From positions 1 through 64,000 of the forward strand of contig CAJNYU010002197.1 of the NCBI GenBank assembly GCA_905331475.1: DNA of 64,000 nt. Direction: 5' to 3'. This document shows, piece after piece, positions 62,166 through 64,000 of this stretch. The translations under genes were made by a program, and so were the position numbers. The DNA comes from Rotaria socialis (lineage: Eukaryota > Rotifera > Eurotatoria > Philodinida > Philodinidae). The notes beneath the pieces are model-generated. The model had not been told where the DNA came from, searched no databases, and saw only the letters and a program-made list of their open reading frames with translations. Position 1 is the stretch's first letter. Each line of letters starts with the position of its first letter.

Positions 62166-64000
62166 TTAGTGACTTGTAGATGAACTATCATCTTCATTGC
62201 TTTTCTTTTCTAATCGACTTTCTATTAATTTTACAACTTCACTCAATTCTAATTGATAAATATGTAAACCCTTTGTTGTTGCAATGATTATTTCATCGAG
62301 ACCATCGTTTGTCAAGTCTAATGCTAAAATACCAAATGCAGATGCTGCTAATGATAAAACTCGGCAAACAGGAAATGTTTCAGCAATAAATGTTAAACCA
62401 TCGTATGTATTGCACTTATAATTTTCAATCGGTACTCGACAAATGAAACATGTTTTACCAAATGTACCCAATAAAATTTCATTTTTTCCATCAAGATCAA
62501 TATCACATACACAACTCGATGTGATACAATCTTGAGAATCAGTTCCATGAAGTACGACTGGATCAGTCAAGCCATTTATCGAAACATTTCTATAGAAAAC
62601 ACGCGAAAAAATGAAAAACAAAAAAAAGAAATTTTCTTACCGATAAATAACTGCTGGTTCGAGAGCACTGGTAACAATTAGATGAGGCTTTTCATCTAGA
62701 AAAACAAAACGAAATAATTTTAGTCTTGATCAGAAATGTTCAATTCTTATATTTAATGAATTTACTTTCAAGTGGCTTTTGATTATGATAGAAAAATTTT
62801 ACTGTACTAATGAAACTATCATATTCAAGTGTCTTCTCTGTGGTTTTTATACTTCCATCTGGTTGTACATCTGTTATATACAAGTCAAGTAAACCAGTTG
62901 AATAACCACAAGCAATTAATCGTTGCTTTAATTGATCGGTTTTCGGGTCACATATTAACAGTAGATCCATTGCGCACACACTGAAGAGAATAGAAATCAA
63001 ATTGAAATTCGTTGTTTTAAACTAATATCATAACAATTCTATTTACTTGCCAGCCGCCTGTTTCAATTCGGGAAGATAAAGATCAATAATTTTTGTTACA
63101 TCTTGCAGTGTTCGTTCATTTTTCTAGTTGAAAAATATATTTATTCAAATGAAATAATTTTACAGTTGATCGCTATTATATCAATTAGAACTTAATGCAA
63201 GAGTGTTAACCTAAGATATCGCCATATATTTCTGATTCAAAACCAATAGGATAGTTGAATATATTTCCGTATTACACGTAAAAACTTTTCAACAATTCTT
63301 AGCTGAAGCAAGTGTGATTCCTAGTTGAATGCATGGAAAGTCTATGTTTGTATGAACAAAATATTTCACACAAGGTTTACATAACTGTAACAAAACAAAA
63401 TAGTATCTTAATACTGTCGTAGGGTTTCAACACAAGAATAAGAAAATGAATGGGAAACGATCTTACTTACTTCACTAAAAAATGCTAATTTATCAGCTCC
63501 AGCCACTACAAGAAGAACTTCATTTTCATTAGTCATAACATTTTTCGTACTAAAAATCAGATATTCACTTAAGCTAAATTATTCTGTAAGCATACATTAT
63601 TGTTTTCATATATTTTGCAGCAAATCCTAAACGATTTTGAGTTGGCGATTCTAGAAATATTTCACAATATAGAAAATGATTATCAAATTATGAACAAGAT
63701 TACTTGTATTATTATCAAGAATTTGAACACGATCAAAATAATAACTTGTACAATCATCATTGCTCTAATATTAAAATTGGAATCATAAATAAAATTTTCC
63801 AAAGTAAACTACCTACCGAAATACCATTTGTTTTAGCATAGCCATAAACAATGGCTGGAGAAGTATTATATTTTGATATAGGTAATAATTCCATGCTCAA
63901 TACTCGACAATCAACTAATAAGACACGAACAAAAACTAGAACATCGCGAATGCATAGTTTTTATATAAATGATTTACATGTAGAGTCTTGTAAGGATATT
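62166..64000 (-). CDS. KPTN: Kaptin (KPTN), KICSTOR subunit, 5' end outside window
   Basis: Beta-propeller subunit of KICSTOR, which tethers GATOR1 to lysosomes to restrain mTORC1 when nutrients are low; also reported as actin-associated. Stop TAA at 62166-62168; the gene continues past 64000. The C-terminal exons match kaptin: VTSALEPAVIYRNVSINGLT, DCITSSCVCDIDLDGKNEIL, LGTFGKTCFICRV and LALDLTNDGLDEIIIATTKG, LHIYQLELSEVVKLIESRLE. FG-GAP-like Asp motifs (DIDLDGKNE, DLTNDGLDE) are visible. Upstream exons at 62766-62980 (LICDPKTDQLKQRLIACGYS), 63050-63125, about 63470-63545 (VMTNENEVLLVVAGADKLAF) and 63816-63942 (LSMELLPISKYNTSPAIVYG) belong to the propeller. No break is seen. Assignment rests mainly on the C-terminal 130 residues. 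Confidence 0.88.

Overview
This is eukaryotic, animal nuclear DNA. It is AT-rich, and every recognisable gene is cut by GT-AG introns, most only about 40-70 bases long. The families are metazoan: syntrophin, a three-BIR IAP, TMEM18, kaptin, a DIDO1-type PHD/SPOC protein and a membrane-anchored EGF/trypsin-like protease. Very short introns, low GC, compact genes among non-coding stretches and the strength of the protein matches best suggest a bdelloid rotifer (Rotaria/Adineta type). That assignment is inference; another AT-rich small-genome invertebrate is possible.

Layout. 1-6251: two head-to-tail minus-strand glutamate carboxypeptidase II (NAALADase/PSMA) genes, the first running off the left edge. 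6252-12279: non-coding, with a 177-bp hAT-type MITE that has perfect 8-bp target duplications. 12280-14365: IAP (3 BIR, UBA, RING) on minus. 14366-22878: a second long non-coding stretch with a 366-bp hAT-like MITE, a fold-back repeat and a weaker one. 22879-24448: cathepsin L-like protease (minus). 25360-28288: syntrophin (minus), divergent from NSA2 (28725-30443), followed by TMEM18 (30590-31256). 32808-33398: unknown two-TM protein. 34082-35608: unknown disordered 508-residue protein. 36766-37380: C2H2 zinc-finger protein. 38271-39262: CstF-64 (minus). 40296-46024: DIDO1/PHF3-family transcription regulator. 48781-51877: type II transmembrane EGF/S1 protease. 52566-54401: GLUT-like sugar transporter (minus). 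55466-59248: glycogen phosphorylase. 59632-62112: SMU1 (minus). 62166 to the right edge: kaptin (KPTN, minus, partial).

Most genes are unrelated housekeeping or signalling genes placed side by side; no operon-like pathway is evident. Loose links exist: KPTN (KICSTOR, nutrient sensing to mTORC1), glycogen phosphorylase and a GLUT-like carrier all concern nutrient status, and CstF-64, SMU1 and the DIDO1-like protein all act in mRNA production. No chromosomal clustering logic is claimed. The most distinctive non-genic content is the set of small non-autonomous DNA transposons; I found no CRISPR, no tRNA or rRNA gene, and no clearly novel multi-gene system.
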